Assembly (NCBI GenBank): GCA_964464145.1
Contig: CAYXFB010000005.1
Location: 3,349 to 67,348, forward strand
DNA from: UBA5399 sp964464145
Lineage (GTDB): Bacteria; Bacillota; Clostridia; Christensenellales; Christensenellaceae
Reading direction: 5' to 3'
Length of the DNA: 64,000 bases
Positions 51,859 to 61,292 of the stretch are shown here, in pieces. Below the pieces are notes generated by a model. It was not told the origin of the DNA and did no database searches. It saw nothing but the letters and a program-made list of their open reading frames with translations. Made by a program: the position numbers and the translations under genes. Numbering within the stretch: the stretch's first letter is position 1; every line of letters begins with the position of its first letter.

Positions 51859-53373
51859 TTAACTAGCCTGTCCGCTCGCGGTTTTTTGACCGGATGCAAA
51901 AACTATTATGTTTTCCTCACAGATCTCATGGCCCTGCACCTCGCCGCAAACCTTGCCTTCGTGCATCACTATAACCCTGTCTGAAAGGCCTATGACCTCA
52001 GGCAGCTCAGACGATATGACTACGATACATACGCCCTCCTCGCACAGCTTCCGCAGCAGCTTGTGTATCTCGGATTTCGCGCCCACGTCTATACCCCTTG
52101 TGGGCTCGTCCAATATGAGCAGCCGCGGATTTATGGCCAACCACTTGCCTATCATCACCTTTTGCTGGTTGCCGCCCGAAAGATCGTTCACATTTTCGCC
52201 CAGCGATGAATATTTTACGGCCAGCATATCCACATATTTTTCGGCCAGTGCCCTCTCCTGCGTATTTTTTATGAACACGCCCTTTGAAACCTTATCCAGC
52301 GTGGCGGCGGAAACATTCTGCAATATGGAGCGGTGCAAAAACAGCCCCTGCGCCTTCCTGTCCTCCGTTATGTAGCCCACGCCCTGCTCTATCATCTGGC
52401 TGTAGCTTTTAACGTCCAGCTTTTTGCCCTCAAGGTATACCTCTCCACCCTGATGCGGGTCTATTCCGCATACGGAACGCAGCACCTCGGAGCGTCCGGC
52501 TCCCACCAGCCCGTAAAAGCCCAGTATTTCGCCCTTTTTCACCTCAAAGCTCACGTCTTCGAAAACTCCCTCTCTCGTGAAGTTCTTAATATCCATGAAA
52601 ACGTCGCCTATGTTGGTAGACTTTGGCGGATACATATCCTTTATTTCGCGCCCCACCATCATTTGTACGATTTTTTCCGTAGTTATATCGTTTACGCTTA
52701 CCTCATTCACCTTTTCGCCGTCGCGCAGCACCGTCATGGAATCACAAACCTCAAATATCTCCTCCAAACGGTGGCTGATATAGAGTATGCTTATACCCTG
52801 GCTTTTTATGTCCTTTATGATCTTGAACAAAAGCTGTGTTTCCTGCTCTGTGAGTGAGGAGGTCGGCTCGTCCAGTATGAGCAGCTTAACGTCTATGGCC
52901 AGCGCCTTAACTATTTCGACTATCTGCCGCTGTGCCACCGTGAGCGAGGAAATTATGGCCGTGGGCCCAAAATCCGCGTTCAGCTTCTTTAGCTGCTCCT
53001 CCGCTTTTTTATTGAGCTGCTTCCAATTTATCAGCTTTCCGGACATCACGCTCATTGCGCCCATGTATATGTTTTCCGCCACGCTCAAATGCTGGCAGAG
53101 GTTTAGCTCCTGATGCACAAAGCCTATCCCCGCGTCCTGCGCCTCCTTCGTATCGTGGAAATGCGCTTCCTTCCCAAGGAATTCTATTGTGCCGGACGTA
53201 GCGGTATACACACCGCCTATTATGTTCATAAGCGTGGATTTACCCGCGCCGTTCTCCCCCACCAAAGCGTGCGCCTCGCCCTTTCTAACCGAAATGCTAA
53301 CGCCCTTCAAAGCCCGAGTTCCGGGGAATTGCTTAACTATATCCTTTGCGGACAAAATTACTTCGTCAGTCAA
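51859..53373 (-). CDS. Ribose-type sugar ABC transporter ATPase (two ATP-binding domains)
   Basis: A 504-residue RbsA-type ATPase. First half: Walker A GENGAGKST at 39-47 and LDEPTSSLT. Second half: degenerate Walker A GLVGAGRSE, then LSGGNQQKV and LDEPTRGIDVG. The weak second site is normal for this family. It energises import of a sugar with the permease and lipoprotein of the same operon. The start is TTG at 53373, seven bases after GGAGGG. Confidence 0.94.
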   Translation of the reverse strand: MTDEVILSAKDIVKQFPGTRALKGVSISVRKGEAHALVGENGAGKSTLMNIIGGVYTATSGTIEFLGKEAHFHDTKEAQDAGIGFVHQELNLCQHLSVAENIYMGAMSVMSGKLINWKQLNKKAEEQLKKLNADFGPTAIISSLTVAQRQIVEIVKALAIDVKLLILDEPTSSLTEQETQLLFKIIKDIKSQGISILYISHRLEEIFEVCDSMTVLRDGEKVNEVSVNDITTEKIVQMMVGREIKDMYPPKSTNIGDVFMDIKNFTREGVFEDVSFEVKKGEILGFYGLVGAGRSEVLRSVCGIDPHQGGEVYLEGKKLDVKSYSQMIEQGVGYITEDRKAQGLFLHRSILQNVSAATLDKVSKGVFIKNTQERALAEKYVDMLAVKYSSLGENVNDLSGGNQQKVMIGKWLAINPRLLILDEPTRGIDVGAKSEIHKLLRKLCEEGVCIVVISSELPEVIGLSDRVIVMHEGKVCGEVQGHEICEENIIVFASGQKTASGQAS

Positions 53374-53522
53374 TCTTTTGCCCTCCTTCCGGCATTTTTA
53401 CAAATCGCAAGCCTTTGTACCGGGGGCTTTTTCTTCGCCCCGATACAATGCCTGCCAAAGTTTTTCAGCGCTCGGGCGGAGCCTTTTTAAAGTTTCCGCC
53501 CCACGCGCGTTCCGTTTAAAGA

Positions 53523-54719
53523 TTATACGTCCCAATCGCTCCAGTCCTCGGCAAACTCCGCAACCGTTTCGGGAGTAACAACCGTTATTCCTGTGTCCAC
53601 GATGGGCGGAAGCGGGCTGGCGTTCTGCCAATCATTCGCGCCAACTATCAGGTTGTGCGTTACGGCAAATAGGAATTGGAATGCCCAGAAGCCCATAGAT
53701 TCACGCCCCTGTATGAGCGTACCTGCCAGTGTACCGTCCGCCAGCAGCTCCATCGTCGCGGGTTCCGTATCGAAGGCCAGCGCCTTCACCTGATCGCTTG
53801 TGATGCCCAGCTCCTTGAGCGCCGTGCCTACCGCCGCGCCCGCCGTAGCGTCCGAGGCAAACAGACCATTTATTTCGGGATTTGCGGTAAGCAGCGCCGA
53901 AACCTGCTGCGCGCCCGTCTCAGAGCTATACTCGCCGTTAACAGGGTCTATTATTGAAATGTCGGGGTATTTTTCCGCTATTATGTCACGAACACCTCTC
54001 CACCTGTCCTCCAGGTTCTGCGCGCCGGGAACCAGCGTACCGCTTACAACACCCTTGCCGCCTATGAATCCGGCAAGTGCGTCGCCCGCCGCGCGTCCGG
54101 CGTTGTAGTTATCAAGAGCGAGGAAGGAAAGCGTGTTGCTCTCTGTTGAGTTCGAGTCAAACGTCAATACCGGTATGCCGGCCGCCATAACGTTGTTGAT
54201 GGGCTCTTTCAGCGCTTCGCTGTTAACCGCCGTTATAGCGATTCCGTTGGGTTTCGTTCCGGCCACCTGCTCAAGTATTCTGGCCTGATCGGTAGCATCC
54301 TGCTGGGGCGTACCTATGTATTCTGTGGTAGCGCCATACAGGTTCGCGGCGCGCTGGAAACCGCGATAGCAGCCCTTCCAGAAGTCAACGCCCGAAGCAA
54401 ACGTGATCATGTAATAAACTTCGCCGGAGCCGTCCAGATTTGTGTCTGTAACATATCCGTTACCCGCAGGAATAACACCGCCGGACTGAGTTACGGGTCC
54501 GCCTGACTCGCTGGCCGCCGGAGCCGCAGAAGCGGGAGCTTCGGATGCGGGCGCGGCCGACTCGGGCGCCTGAGACGCTGCCGCTGCGGGCGCTTCGGAT
54601 GCGGGCGCGGCTGCCGCCGGTGCCTGAGAGGCGTTCGCCGCAGGGTCTAAGCTGCCGCAAGCCACCAGGGATACACACAAAACCAGAGCAAGAACAACTA
54701 ACAGAACTCTCTTCTTCAT
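53523..54719 (-). CDS. Sugar-binding lipoprotein of the ABC importer
   Basis: A 398-residue periplasmic-binding-protein-fold lipoprotein. The lipobox is SLVAC with Cys21 as the lipid-attachment site, followed by an Ala/Pro/Ser/Glu-rich tether (about 25-75). The body has the ribose-binding-protein pattern: DFWKGCYRGFQRAA, IGTPQQDATDQARILEQ, GIPVLTFDSN, ALAFDTEPATMELL. It captures the sugar outside the membrane and is the first gene of the importer operon. GGAGG precedes the ATG at 54719; an upstream in-frame ATG at 54776 would bury the signal sequence. A candidate LacI operator lies about 140 bases upstream. Confidence 0.93.
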   Translation of the reverse strand: MKKRVLLVVLALVLCVSLVACGSLDPAANASQAPAAAAPASEAPAAAASQAPESAAPASEAPASAAPAASESGGPVTQSGGVIPAGNGYVTDTNLDGSGEVYYMITFASGVDFWKGCYRGFQRAANLYGATTEYIGTPQQDATDQARILEQVAGTKPNGIAITAVNSEALKEPINNVMAAGIPVLTFDSNSTESNTLSFLALDNYNAGRAAGDALAGFIGGKGVVSGTLVPGAQNLEDRWRGVRDIIAEKYPDISIIDPVNGEYSSETGAQQVSALLTANPEINGLFASDATAGAAVGTALKELGITSDQVKALAFDTEPATMELLADGTLAGTLIQGRESMGFWAFQFLFAVTHNLIVGANDWQNASPLPPIVDTGITVVTPETVAEFAEDWSDWDV

Positions 54720-54855
54720 TACATCATTTCCTCCTAAAATAAGTATATTTATCATTGCCAAAGGTTCTTTTTCCATTTGGCAAACTTATTACCACGAAAA
54801 ATTTATATGTTATCTCAAGCTGTATCTAGCAGGGTAAAAAACGCTCTACAACGCT

Positions 54856-54873
54856 TGCGTTCGCGTGAACGCA
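54856..54873. promoter_or_regulatory. Candidate LacI-type operator upstream of the importer operon
   Basis: TGCGTTCGCGTGAACGCA, a nearly perfect 18-bp palindrome. It matches the site at 56085-56102 at 16 of 18 positions and lies between the importer operon and the lacI gene. Confidence 0.6.
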
Positions 54874-54923
54874 CAATGTATATAAAATCACCGTTCGATA
54901 TGAACCGGTAAAGATTTTTTGTA

Positions 54924-55994
54924 TTAAAATGTGTACAATGGGTAGACACCCATCTTGGACTTTTCTTTTAGCAATATGTCGAGTCTTGTGTACATATACT
55001 CTTCTAGATTTTTTCCGGGATTTCCGTTGCTTAAAATGTGTTGCGCAAGTATCCTCAATGAGTAATAGCCCTGCGCGTAGGGATCCTGATATATTGTTGC
55101 GTGTATGACATTGTCACGCGTGAGCCGCTCTATCTGTTCGTTTGTATCAAAGCCTATGAGCTTTATTTTTCCCGCCATGCCGCTATCTATAATGGCCTGC
55201 GCCACGGGCTCCAGGCCTGTGGTGGTAGTTAGAAAGATGCCTTTTAGGTCCTTGCGCTCTTCTATGAGCCTCTTGGCGATCTGGTAGGCCTCCGCCTCGT
55301 TTTCCGAATACTCGAAAATATCCATCATGTCTATTTTAGGGTTGCGCTCTATAACGCTTGTGAAGCCCGCTATTCTGCCTCTCAGGCCGGAAGCCGCCAA
55401 AGAACCGGACAGCACCGCCACGCTTCCCTCGCCGCCTATAAATTCCACCATGAGGCCGGCCGCCACCCTGCCCGCACGAACGGAGTCCTCGCCCACAAAG
55501 CAAAGCCTATTGCTCTGCGGCGCGTCATTGTTCAGCGTGACCACCGGTATGCCCCTCTCAACCGCCATATCTATTTGCGGCCCTAGCAGAGCCGGGTTTG
55601 CGGGTATCACGAGTATGCCGCCAAAGCTTTTGTTTATTATGTTTTCAAAGATTTCCGCCTGAGCGAATTCGTCGTTTACGGCGTTTGTGTGGTAATACCT
55701 CACGGATACGCCGTAATCCCGCAGCCTTTCCTCCGCGTCCCGCACGCCTTCTTCTATCTTGCCGAAAAAATATTCGGGCACGGTGGGCAGTATCGCTGCG
55801 ATAGTGGTCTCCTTACGCATCACAAGTGATTGGGCGAGCCTGTTGGGCTTGTAGCCCAGCTCCTCGGCAACCTTGAGCACCTTTTTTCGGGTCTCTTCGC
55901 TTATACGCCCCTTATCGTTCAGGGCTCTATATACAGTTCCTCTGGATATCCCCAGACGATCGGCAATATCTTGTGACGTGTAGCGCTTTCTCAT
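54924..55994 (-). CDS. LacI-family transcriptional regulator
   Basis: A 356-residue repressor. The helix-turn-helix at about 5-35 (TSQDIADRLGISRGTVYRALN) with hinge KVAEELGYKPN is clear. The rest is a sugar-binding core with VPEYFFGKIEEGV and FDTNEQIERL. It lies just upstream of the importer operon, and the palindromes at 54856 and 56085 flank it, so it probably controls both itself and the importer in response to the transported sugar or its phosphate. Confidence 0.93.
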   Translation of the reverse strand: MRKRYTSQDIADRLGISRGTVYRALNDKGRISEETRKKVLKVAEELGYKPNRLAQSLVMRKETTIAAILPTVPEYFFGKIEEGVRDAEERLRDYGVSVRYYHTNAVNDEFAQAEIFENIINKSFGGILVIPANPALLGPQIDMAVERGIPVVTLNNDAPQSNRLCFVGEDSVRAGRVAAGLMVEFIGGEGSVAVLSGSLAASGLRGRIAGFTSVIERNPKIDMMDIFEYSENEAEAYQIAKRLIEERKDLKGIFLTTTTGLEPVAQAIIDSGMAGKIKLIGFDTNEQIERLTRDNVIHATIYQDPYAQGYYSLRILAQHILSNGNPGKNLEEYMYTRLDILLKEKSKMGVYPLYTF

Positions 55995-56300
55995 TGTACA
56001 GACAGGCTCTTTTCCGCAGATTTATTGTTTTTTTATATATCCATGCGTTTCGTATAACCAGTATTTTCAGCTGTTTGTAGTTTTTGCGTTCTCGTGCACG
56101 CACGTTGTGCACCATTAAATGATATGCTGATTATATCGCCTGTTCTCCACTATGTCAATCTTTAATTTTCAAGTTAGTGCTACGCTTTTCAAATATCACC
56201 CTCCTTCCTTTACGCACGGGCAGACCCGCCTTTGTGGCGGTATAAAATCAGCGATCCTCCCGGTTTGTTCACGCCGATCCCCCGCCCGCCGCGCGTTTTT
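55995..56300. other. Regulatory gap between lacI and kinase genes
   Basis: 306 bases without a gene. It holds the second 18-bp operator copy (56085-56102), a half-site-like TGCGTTTCGT at 56044, and a small hairpin CCGCC-TTTGT-GGCGG near 56226-56240. No clear terminator for the kinase gene is seen. Confidence 0.55.
56085..56102. promoter_or_regulatory. Candidate LacI-type operator upstream of lacI
   Basis: TGCGTTCTCGTGCACGCA, the second copy of the palindrome at 54856-54873 (16 of 18 identical). It is about 90 bases upstream of the lacI start, suited to autoregulation. Confidence 0.6.
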
Positions 56301-57854
56301 TTATTCCTTACGATATTTTTCCAATATATCCGACATCACCGGATACTGGCTTTTCACGCCCTTGTACACTTCCTTGTATACGCCGAAAAGCTCCATGTAT
56401 ATTTCGTGATTCGCCATATTCGGCTCGTTTATATCCGTATATTCGCCCACCCAGTCCGAAACGACCGAGTAGTCCTTGAAAACGCCCGAACCCACGCCCG
56501 CTATGAGAGCGTTGCCCAGCGGTGCGCCGCCGCCGTCCTCCATGCGCGCCACTGGCACGCCGAAAACGTCCGCCACTATCTGCCGCCAAAGATCGCTCTT
56601 CGCGCCGCCCTCGCCCACAACAAGCGGCGGATTGGCACGCACGTTGCTCTCCTTAAAGAACATATAGTTGTCATACAGTGCCAGCACAGCGCCCTCCATT
56701 AGCGCGCGCAGGAAGTGGCCGCGCGTGTGCGCCAGCGACATTCCGAATATTACCGCCCTCGCCTTGGGGTCCCATATGGGTGTGCGTTCACCGCTGAAAT
56801 AGGGTATCACCACCAGCCCGTCCGAGCCCACCGGCGCCTTTTTGGCCTCCAGATTCATAACATCGTATACGTCTATGCCTATAGTATCGGCAAACTGTTT
56901 CTCGTACTGCGCGAATGTGTCGCGGAAGTAGCGCGTTACCGAGCCGAAGGCTATGGTGGCGCCCACCGAAGCGAACATTCTGTCCGAATAGCCCGCGTGG
57001 CGCATGTTTATCATGTTCCAGGCAAAGTTGGCGTCCTCGTGTATCGCGCCCATGCAGCCCGCCGTGCCCATAGTGAGCGACCAATCGCCGTCGTGTATGG
57101 CGCCGCCCGCCAAATAGCCCGCCGTAGCGTCCACCGCGCCCGCCATAACGGGTGTGCCCGCCTTTAGGCCCGTCCTTGCTGCCGCCTCCGTGGTCACCTC
57201 GCCTATCACCTTATCGCATTCGTATATGTCTGGCATTATTTCGGGGTCTATGCCAATTTCCTCCAGCATATCCCTGTCCCAATCGTCCTTGCGTATGTTG
57301 TAAGCTATGCCGATCAGCGCCGCGTTATTGTTGTCCGTTACGGCCTTGCCCGTCAGCTTCATCGCCGGGTAATCCGCCGCCGTTTGCAGCTTGTATGTCT
57401 TTTTGAAAAGCTCCGGGCGGTTGTTTTTTTCCCAAAGCAGCTTCACGGTACCGTAATAAGGGTCTATGGGGTTCGCGCTTACGTCAAACACCCGCTGATC
57501 GCCTATCTTTTCCTTGAGCCACTCGCTCTCCTTCACGCCGCGCCTGTCCATCCATATGTGTGAATACTGCATGGGCTTGAGGTCTTTATCCACTAGTATG
57601 CAGCCGGGTGAAAGCGCGCTTATGCTCACGCCCTTTATATCCGCCGCGTCTATTCCCGCCTTATCTATCGCCGCCTTCATAGTGTCGGCAGTGGCGTTCC
57701 AATAATCCTCCGGGTTGTGCTCTGCCCAGGCCGGACGGGGTGTGTACAGCTTGTACTCTATGTAGTGGCTGCCCAGTATATTTCCGCTATCATCAATAAC
57801 CACAGACTTCGCGCCGCTCGTGCCAACATCGCACCCCACTAAAAAATTTGCCAT
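56301..57854 (-). CDS. FGGY-family carbohydrate kinase, xylulokinase-like
   Basis: A 517-residue sugar kinase. GCDVGTSGAKSVVID near residues 8-22 is the phosphate-binding motif, MAGAVDATAGYLAGGAIHDG lies mid-sequence, and GGGAKSD-type PLVVGEGGAKSDLWRQIVADVFG is the C-terminal FGGY signature. The first half, with WMDRRGVKESEWL, is nearest to XylB. It should phosphorylate the ketose made by the upstream isomerase. It is in the same direction as lacI and the importer. AGGAAAAG precedes the ATG at modest distance. Confidence 0.9.
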   Translation of the reverse strand: MANFLVGCDVGTSGAKSVVIDDSGNILGSHYIEYKLYTPRPAWAEHNPEDYWNATADTMKAAIDKAGIDAADIKGVSISALSPGCILVDKDLKPMQYSHIWMDRRGVKESEWLKEKIGDQRVFDVSANPIDPYYGTVKLLWEKNNRPELFKKTYKLQTAADYPAMKLTGKAVTDNNNAALIGIAYNIRKDDWDRDMLEEIGIDPEIMPDIYECDKVIGEVTTEAAARTGLKAGTPVMAGAVDATAGYLAGGAIHDGDWSLTMGTAGCMGAIHEDANFAWNMINMRHAGYSDRMFASVGATIAFGSVTRYFRDTFAQYEKQFADTIGIDVYDVMNLEAKKAPVGSDGLVVIPYFSGERTPIWDPKARAVIFGMSLAHTRGHFLRALMEGAVLALYDNYMFFKESNVRANPPLVVGEGGAKSDLWRQIVADVFGVPVARMEDGGGAPLGNALIAGVGSGVFKDYSVVSDWVGEYTDINEPNMANHEIYMELFGVYKEVYKGVKSQYPVMSDILEKYRKE

Positions 57855-58249
57855 ATCCTAAACTTTTCCTTTCTTTTTGGGCCTATCAATCGCCCCACTT
57901 CACACAACACTACGGAATCCGCATTTTGCTCAACCGATTTATCAACTCTAATCCATCTACTCACAATGTATTCCGCGCTATTATTTTTACTGTATATTAT
58001 TATTTAGGCTCTATACGCCCCATATCAGGCTGTTGTATTGTCATGTGTCATACGTAAATTATCAAATGTTGTTTTACTATATTATGCACTGCTCTTGTGA
58101 TTACTTCAACACTTTTTTTATCGTACCTTGTGTTTTGCATTTTTTTCATAAATTGCCATTTTCGCGAAATTTATTTCCACTACTGTACAATCAAAACGCC
58201 GGTCTTGGCTTGGAATGCTCAAAACCGGCGTCTATATCGTACGTCATTG
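57855..58249. other. Gap between the two FGGY kinase genes
   Basis: 395 bases, AT-rich, without a gene. It contains the terminator of the second kinase (58193-58231) and the upstream region of the first. No clear promoter or operator is recognised. Confidence 0.5.
58193..58231 (-). terminator. Terminator after the second FGGY kinase gene
   Basis: Minus-strand ACGCCGGT...ACCGGCGT hairpin followed by TTTT; T run is short. Confidence 0.7.
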
Positions 58250-59794
58250 TCAGGCTAGGCCGTTTATCTCCTGAATACGCTTGTAATAATCCCTAAGCTC
58301 CACGATATATTTCGCGTAGAGCTCCTTGAAGGGCAGATATACCTCGCGCATGCCCGGATTGGGCTGATACTCCTGCTTTATTCCCACGTGCGCCTTCGCA
58401 GTCTCCTTGAGATCGCCGAACACGCCGATAGCGTTGCCCGCCAGCAGCGCCGCCGCCCAGGTGGCAATATCGTCCCTATCCAGCACCTGATAGGTCTTGC
58501 CCGTAACGTCCGCGTTCATTTGCAGCCAGAATGGCGATTTCGCGCCGCCGCCCACAGTTTTAACCTTTTGCGGCAGGTTGTTATATTCGGGGTAGAACTG
58601 CTCTATCCTGTTGAAGGAAAGCTCGAAATCGAAGGTCAGGCTCTCCAGCAGCGCACGGTAGAAATGCTCCTTTTTGTGGCTCCAGTCGTGACCCATCCAC
58701 ATACCGCGCAGCGAACCGTCTATGGGCATAGCGCTGCCCGAAAGCAGGCCGATAGCCATAAGCCCGTTCGATCCCGGAGGGATGACCTCCATTTTCTTTT
58801 CTATATCCTTGAACGCCTCGGAGAGCTTCTGCCCCTCCTCGCGCACGAATGTGTTTATAAACCAATCCAGCGTGATGCCCGAGCCGGTTATAAACTTTGT
58901 AACGTAAAAGCCGCCGGGAACGGGCGAGGGCAGGCAGTCGTAACGCCCCATTTCCATATCCGGACGGTATTCCGTAACGCACTTGTGTATTGCGCCGTAA
59001 GAGCTGGCTTCAAAGTTCATGTCCGCGGTGTCCACTATGGCAGAGCCTAGGCAGCCCGCCGTCTTGTCCCCCGCGCCTGAAACGAGCGCTATGCCGCTCT
59101 TGAGCCCGGTGGCCTGCGCCGTCTTTGCCGAAAGCTTACCGCAAATAAAGTTCGAATTTACGATCTTGGGCAGATACTTTTGATCGAGACCTATAGCGCC
59201 GCATATCTCATCCGACCACGCGCCCTTGTTTATGTCCGCAAGGCCGGTCCATGTGGTGTAGGTGGTGTCTATTACCGCGTCCTCTATGTCCACATCGCCG
59301 AGCTGGCCTATTAGGTAACCGCTTATCATGAGATATTTGGCAATTTTTTTGCTCTGCTCCGGGAATTCGGTTTTGAACCATTCGTATTTGGGAGCCATCT
59401 GCGGGAAATTTGTGCCGCTTATCTGCAAAAATTTGCTCTTGAGCTGCTGCATCTGCTTTTCGGCGTATGGCATATAGCGGCTGTCCAGCGAGCAGGACCA
59501 GGTGGTAACGTCGTTCCAGTCCTTATCCACGCCCATAAAGCCGGACATCTGGCCTGTAAAAGCTATCGCCTCAACATCCTTTGCGCGCTCGCCCAGCTCG
59601 TCACACACCTTTTTCATGCAGGCAACGGCCGAATCCACAAAAAACTCGCCCTTCTGCAAAAATACGCCCGGGCTGGGACGCTCGTCCTTCACGGGCTCCA
59701 TTGCCACCGCAATGCAGTTGCTCCCCGTATCGTACACCGCCGCCTTTATAAAGCTGGTGCCCAGATCCAACGACATCAGTAGTGTCTTTTCCAT
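58250..59794 (-). CDS. FGGY-family carbohydrate kinase, second copy
   Basis: A 514-residue kinase of the same superfamily as the one at 56301 but clearly different in sequence. SLDLGTSFIKAAVYD near 9-23 is the phosphate-binding motif, ALVSGAGDKTAGCLGSAI lies mid-sequence, and TVGGGAKSPFWLQMNADVTG is the FGGY signature. WSCSLDSRYMPYAE replaces the DxR region used by xylulokinases, hinting at another substrate (a pentulose, tetrulose or polyol). The SorC-type regulator lies immediately upstream on the same strand. Confidence 0.9.
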   Translation of the reverse strand: MEKTLLMSLDLGTSFIKAAVYDTGSNCIAVAMEPVKDERPSPGVFLQKGEFFVDSAVACMKKVCDELGERAKDVEAIAFTGQMSGFMGVDKDWNDVTTWSCSLDSRYMPYAEKQMQQLKSKFLQISGTNFPQMAPKYEWFKTEFPEQSKKIAKYLMISGYLIGQLGDVDIEDAVIDTTYTTWTGLADINKGAWSDEICGAIGLDQKYLPKIVNSNFICGKLSAKTAQATGLKSGIALVSGAGDKTAGCLGSAIVDTADMNFEASSYGAIHKCVTEYRPDMEMGRYDCLPSPVPGGFYVTKFITGSGITLDWFINTFVREEGQKLSEAFKDIEKKMEVIPPGSNGLMAIGLLSGSAMPIDGSLRGMWMGHDWSHKKEHFYRALLESLTFDFELSFNRIEQFYPEYNNLPQKVKTVGGGAKSPFWLQMNADVTGKTYQVLDRDDIATWAAALLAGNAIGVFGDLKETAKAHVGIKQEYQPNPGMREVYLPFKELYAKYIVELRDYYKRIQEINGLA

Positions 59795-59872
59795 AACAAT
59801 AAATACGCTCCTCTCGAATTTTAAAGTTTGGGTTTTTGCCTCGATCTTATTTTTTAATATCCATTCGACTCA

Positions 59873-60053
59873 TACTAATTCCATTTAAAAACATAAGGTG
59901 AATTCCGCCTTTGGCGGAAGAGAATATGCCCTGGGGCATTTATGTTTTTATAGCGCGTTAGCGCGTTTGGAATTGCATGAGACGTAGCCGCATAGCGGCA
60001 CTGCGCAATTTTGCGCAGTATTTCAAATTAATGATTTTAATTTGAAATTAGTA
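59873..60053. repeat. MITE-like element B (181 bp)
   Basis: Ends TACTAATTCCATTTAAA (left) and, reversed, TACTAATTTCAAATTAAA (right), a near-perfect terminal inverted repeat with TA at both edges. Inside are hairpins ACATAAG..TTATGT, CCGCC-type, TAGCGCG..CGCGTTTGGAA, TGCGCA. It shares the TTTTTATAGCGCG and GCGCGTTTGGAATxGCATGAGACGT blocks with element A. Its right end is directly next to the TGA of the SorC-type gene at 60054. Confidence 0.7.
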
Positions 60054-61028
60054 TCACTTACCATCCAGCAGGTCAATTACCGCCTTTGCGGTATGCTCGC
60101 CCGTGTACAGCATATTTATGAAGCCGCCTCTCAGCGCTCCCAGTATGGCGCGCACCTTGTGGTTGCCCACGGCCACGCCCACGCGTATTTCCTTTTTCCT
60201 CAGCTCTTCAAGATCCAGCCCCACCGTGCGCTCGGATATCGTCCGGCTCACCGTCCTGCCCTCTATGTTATAATAGCGTCCGGCAATATCGCCCACCGCG
60301 CCCATCTCCATGAAGCGCTCGTACTCCGCCTTGGTATAGGCATTGCGTTGCATTAGCACCGTTTGCGGCGAGACCCCGCCGATACTCATCACCGATATTC
60401 GCGAGGCGCGTATCATGTCCATTATAAATTTTATGTGGGAATCTTCCCTCAGAAGATCCGCATTTTCCTTAGTATCGAGTATCAGCGGAGCGGGCAGAAT
60501 GTATCCGTCCGCATTGAAAAACTTGGCGAGCCGCACAACGTTTTGGCTGGATTTTATGGAGATTATATCCCCCGCCAGCGAACCGTTCATAAGCACGACC
60601 TTAGAGCATTTTCTGCTGGCCCCGCCCATGTTCTCAAGCGCGCTTGCCAGCATGTCCATAGTGGTTCCCCAGGTGATGCTCAAAACATCATCCGGGCGCA
60701 CCATCTTTACAAGATCTTCAACCGCCGTTTTTATTACATCCTTCAAATTCGCGTCCGTATCCTCGGAGTAGGACGGGCTTATGAACACCTTGTCCAGCGC
60801 GAATCTGCTCTTGAATTCGTCCTCCAGCGCCCTTACAGATTCCACCGGATAATTTATCTGGTAGCTCACGTAATTGTTTTCCACGGCCTTTTTAATGAGC
60901 CTGCACACCGAAGATTTGGATATAAACTCCTCCTTGGCTATCTGCTCCTGAGTCATACCCAGCTCATAGTATTTTTTTATGACGCTGATCATTAAATTTA
61001 GTTCTTTGCCTTCAATATCCCTTGCCAA
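60054..61028 (-). CDS. SorC/DeoR-type sugar-responsive transcriptional regulator
   Basis: A 324-residue regulator. The helix-turn-helix near residues 18-40 (GMTQEQIAKEEFISKSSVCRLIK) is followed by a sugar-phosphate-binding SorC domain: DDVLSITWGTTMDMLA is the family signature, with VVLMNGSLAGD and SIGGVSPQTVL. It is likely to respond to a phosphorylated sugar made by the adjacent kinases. The start is chosen as TTG at 61028, five bases after GGGGG; the in-frame GTG at 61067 and ATG at 60992 have poorer sites. Its neighbours are element B, the kinase gene and a divergent dehydrogenase gene. Confidence 0.9.
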   Translation of the reverse strand: MARDIEGKELNLMISVIKKYYELGMTQEQIAKEEFISKSSVCRLIKKAVENNYVSYQINYPVESVRALEDEFKSRFALDKVFISPSYSEDTDANLKDVIKTAVEDLVKMVRPDDVLSITWGTTMDMLASALENMGGASRKCSKVVLMNGSLAGDIISIKSSQNVVRLAKFFNADGYILPAPLILDTKENADLLREDSHIKFIMDMIRASRISVMSIGGVSPQTVLMQRNAYTKAEYERFMEMGAVGDIAGRYYNIEGRTVSRTISERTVGLDLEELRKKEIRVGVAVGNHKVRAILGALRGGFINMLYTGEHTAKAVIDLLDGK

Positions 61029-61186
61029 AACAACCCCCAGCCCGCTTCTCACTTGGGGAAGCGTCACATACGATTTAACGCCCTTGCGGATTTATCAAAC
61101 ATGCGACCGGGTTTTAATAAATCCTAATATACACAATATCGCAAAAAAACACAAGCGTCAATTGGCCAAAACGCTAATATGGAACA

Positions 61187-61202
61187 GTATTCAATAGAAT
61201 AC
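61187..61202. promoter_or_regulatory. Palindrome GTATTCAATAGAATAC
   Basis: A 6-4-6 inverted repeat in the divergent gap. A possible operator for the SorC-type regulator; no direct evidence. Confidence 0.35.
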
Positions 61203-61222
61203 GATGTTTTAATACAAAATGC

Positions 61223-61236
61223 TGAAATTAATTTCA
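61223..61236. promoter_or_regulatory. Palindrome TGAAATTAATTTCA
   Basis: Perfect 14-base palindrome in the divergent gap; possible operator. Confidence 0.35.
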
Positions 61237-61277
61237 ATTATACTCGGCTTTTTTCCCCTTTTACGCCATTTATTGCT

Positions 61278-61292
61278 TTCAACTGAGTTGAA
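61278..61292. promoter_or_regulatory. Palindrome TTCAACTGAGTTGAA
   Basis: Perfect 7-1-7 inverted repeat, about 38 bases before the TATAAT of the dehydrogenase gene. Position suits a repressor or activator site. Confidence 0.4.
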
